7,567 nucleotides of DNA from Legionella genomosp. 1 (GTDB lineage Bacteria; Pseudomonadota; Gammaproteobacteria; Legionellales; Legionellaceae). The notes below the pieces were generated by a model. The model worked only from the letters and a program-made list of their open reading frames with translations, ran no database searches and was not told the DNA's origin. Where the stretch lies: positions 1 to 7,567 of the forward strand of contig CAMBDN010000121.1 of the NCBI GenBank assembly GCA_945865355.1, read 5' to 3'. The position numbers and the translations under genes are program-made. Below are positions 6,199-7,567 of the stretch, one piece after another; the first letter of the stretch is position 1, and each line of letters starts with the position of its first letter.

Positions 6199-6773
6199 AA
6201 TTAAAGGTTCTGGCGGCATTGAGTGTTACTATATTCCCACTAAGTACAGCGATAGCTCAATCGGTGTATTGCCCACAACACTCGATGTACATCGACATCG
6301 GTATGACCGAAGAGCAAGTCCTAACTGCATGTGGTGAACCGCTCAGCAAAGAGCAATCCAAAACGCCCGTTATGCAGAAAGTACCTGTACAACAATTGAT
6401 TTATACAACACTCAATCAAGGTGGTGTCTATCCAGGCCTAAACTCTGCCTTTTATAATCAATGGTCACTGCCTAGTGGCAGCACCGGGGTTAGCCTTCAA
6501 GTTGATATTGTCAATGAAAAGGTCAAAGGCGTTAAGATTAATGGCTCTAGTACCAATGCTATGTCTGTGTGCGGCGGCCAAAGCGTACAAGTCGGAGACG
6601 ATGCAAATAAAGTTTATACGGCTTGTGGTAGTCCCTCTATGGTAAATAACACCTACATTAATGTACCTATAATGAGCAACTCAAAGCCGTCAGTGTGGAT
6701 TTATCAATTCAGTCAATATCAATCACCAATGACCTTGACATTTGTCGATGGCAAACTACAATCCATGAACTAA
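6195..6773 (+). CDS. Secreted DUF2845-type protein with two homologous halves
   Basis: This is a probable periplasmic protein of 192 residues. Residues 1-21 form a Sec signal peptide: KLK, a hydrophobic core, then a cut after AIA, before QS. There is no lipobox. The mature part has two similar halves: YIDIGMTEEQVLTACGEP (32-49) and VQVGDDANKVYTACGSP (131-147). Each half has a Cys before the unit (C26, C126), the CGxP turn (C46, C144), and later a strand ending in aromatic residues (QLIY and VWIY). The paired cysteines suggest one disulphide per half. The G-x-x-x-x-x-V-x-x-x-CG-x-P pattern fits DUF2845 and recalls the BamE/SmpA fold. ATG 6195 gives the cleanest signal peptide and overlaps the leader ORF stop. 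A TTG at 6183, 5 bases after AGGG (6174-6177), would add MDII. It is the seventh reading frame of the run and its function is unknown. Confidence 0.8.
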   Translation: MKLKVLAALSVTIFPLSTAIAQSVYCPQHSMYIDIGMTEEQVLTACGEPLSKEQSKTPVMQKVPVQQLIYTTLNQGGVYPGLNSAFYNQWSLPSGSTGVSLQVDIVNEKVKGVKINGSSTNAMSVCGGQSVQVGDDANKVYTACGSPSMVNNTYINVPIMSNSKPSVWIYQFSQYQSPMTLTFVDGKLQSMN

Positions 6774-6801
6774 AAACATACCCAACATATGGCAGGTATT
6801 C

Positions 6802-7083
6802 ATGAGTGAAACAATAGATGATTTGACGATCGCCTATAGCGAAGAAGGCGTTGAGACAACCAAAGAATTAGACAAACACGTTTTATCCAAAGGAGCGTGG
6901 TCAACGATTATTTTTCGTTATCAGGACTGGGACAAGACCAAACAAGCATATGGCCCTGTAAAATACTCCATTAGACGTTATCAAAAGCGCAACAACCAAT
7001 ACTGGCAAAAATCTAAGTTTAATATCTCTAGCGAAGATCAGGCTCGTAAACTTATCGAAGTGCTGTCTGGATGGTTGTCATAA
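6802..7083 (+). CDS. Small conserved-looking cytosolic protein of unknown function (93 residues)
   Basis: I recognise the style of this protein as a conserved hypothetical from proteobacteria but cannot name a function. It has no signal peptide, membrane segment or cysteine. The N-terminus is acidic, with IAYSEEGVETTKELDKHVLS (9-28). A strand-rich centre reads KGAWSTIIFRYQDWDK (30-45), followed by YGPVKYSIRRYQKRNNQYWQ (50-69), where basic and aromatic residues alternate. The chain ends in FNISSEDQARKLIEVLSGWL (73-92), a likely amphipathic helix. The mixture of basic strands and a C-terminal helix would fit nucleic acid or protein binding, but that is a guess. ATG 6802 follows AGG (6794-6796) at 5 bases. 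The gene lies 28 bases after the DUF2845-type gene, and its stop overlaps that of the opposing peptidase gene by 6 bases. Confidence 0.8.
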   Translation: MSETIDDLTIAYSEEGVETTKELDKHVLSKGAWSTIIFRYQDWDKTKQAYGPVKYSIRRYQKRNNQYWQKSKFNISSEDQARKLIEVLSGWLS

Positions 7084-7567
7084 TAGCATCATCGTTGCAA
7101 TAAAATTGGGAACATTCGGTGAGCCAACACCCACCACATCACTCCAAAATTGACCATCAATACTGGAGAGCGAAGAATCCCAATTAAAGATAACACCCTT
7201 GCTAACAAATGCTGACAATGGCGCACCAGAAACTTGTTGTGCCCCAGGGACGGACTGCCCTGGTGGTGACATTTCGTTTAAAGCATTTGCACTCGTTAAA
7301 GTAGCAAACTGTTCATAAAGCGCAGGAGCTGCGAGCCCAATCGGTGATTGCACTCCTAAGCGCAAAGCTCGCGCCTGATGAACCTGCGCTAATGTTGCGC
7401 TAAATAAAGGCGTTGCTAAACTCGTTCCCCCTATTATGCACCAATAAAGGCAATGACTTCGTTCAAAAATATACAAACCAGTGGATGGATCCCCTAGCAT
7501 AGAAATGTCAGGAAGCGCGCGCCCTTTATATTTAGCAATAGTGCCTTGAGAATAGCCACCAGCAAAG
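7078..7567 (-). CDS. S53 (sedolisin) family serine peptidase, C-terminal part (5' end outside window)
   Basis: The last 162 residues of a secreted-type acid serine peptidase are visible. The frame stays open to the window edge, so the ATG at 7498-7500 is internal and not the start. Seen in order are ALPDIS, DPSTGLYIF, then IIGGTSLATPLFSA with the catalytic Ser codon at 7420-7422, then SPIGLAAPALYEQ, matching the usual GGTSxxxP and GxxNPALY of S53. The C-terminal WSDVVGVGSPNVPNF corresponds to the calcium-binding tail, usually DxVTGxGSP; the Thr appears to be missing here. The Glu and Asp of the Ser-Glu-Asp triad, the prodomain and any signal peptide lie outside the window. S8 subtilisins share GTSxATP, but the double Gly and the PALY segment favour S53. 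The gene converges on the 93-residue gene, and their ends overlap by 6 bases. Confidence 0.85.
   Translation of the reverse strand, partial: FAGGYSQGTIAKYKGRALPDISMLGDPSTGLYIFERSHCLYWCIIGGTSLATPLFSATLAQVHQARALRLGVQSPIGLAAPALYEQFATLTSANALNEMSPPGQSVPGAQQVSGAPLSAFVSKGVIFNWDSSLSSIDGQFWSDVVGVGSPNVPNFIATMMLL

Noticed and set aside
7078..7500. A complete 140-residue gene starting at ATG 7498-7500
   Set aside because: The frame remains open to the window edge with S53-like sequence (ALPDIS) upstream, so this Met is internal.

Overview
The window looks like a chromosomal segment from an AT-leaning gammaproteobacterium, plausibly a host-associated member of the Legionellales. I infer this from three things. 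There is a yggS-proC-yggT housekeeping cluster of gammaproteobacterial type. A serine transporter closely resembles enterobacterial SdaC. Two neighbouring left-hand genes carry eukaryote-like features: an IQ calmodulin-binding motif and ribonuclease-inhibitor-like leucine-rich repeats. The sequence alone does not fix the species, and no secretion-system gene is visible.

Left part (1-1931, accessory). The window opens inside the last 68 codons of an IS6-family transposase. Its 3' end converges on, and overlaps, a minus-strand gene (187-975) with a perfect IQxxxRGxxxR motif and a possible Rossmann/SAM-dependent fold. The likely right end of the insertion sequence lies inside that gene, so its last ~27 codons are probably IS sequence and the native C-terminus is probably gone. 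A second minus-strand gene (1155-1745) encodes a small LRR protein. Both have readable promoters. They look like a pair of candidate secreted effectors, one possibly damaged.

Central part (1932-7083, plus strand). A sigma70-type promoter leads into a tight run of genes: sdaC (serine/H+ symporter), an unrecognised all-helical 273-residue protein, yggS (PLP homeostasis), proC (pyrroline-5-carboxylate reductase, GTG start overlapping yggS), yggT (membrane protein), an 18-codon leader-like ORF that overlaps the next start, a secreted DUF2845-type protein with two homologous halves, and a 93-residue conserved-looking protein. Gaps are 28 bases or less, or genes overlap, so this is probably one transcript. 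It couples serine uptake, PLP balance and proline synthesis with envelope proteins.

Right edge (7078-7567, minus strand). The C-terminal 162 residues of an S53 (sedolisin) serine peptidase run off the window. Its stop codon overlaps the end of the convergent 93-residue gene, and I see no terminator between them.

I see no tRNA, rRNA, CRISPR array or convincing intrinsic terminator, and no gene-free stretch longer than 300 bases.
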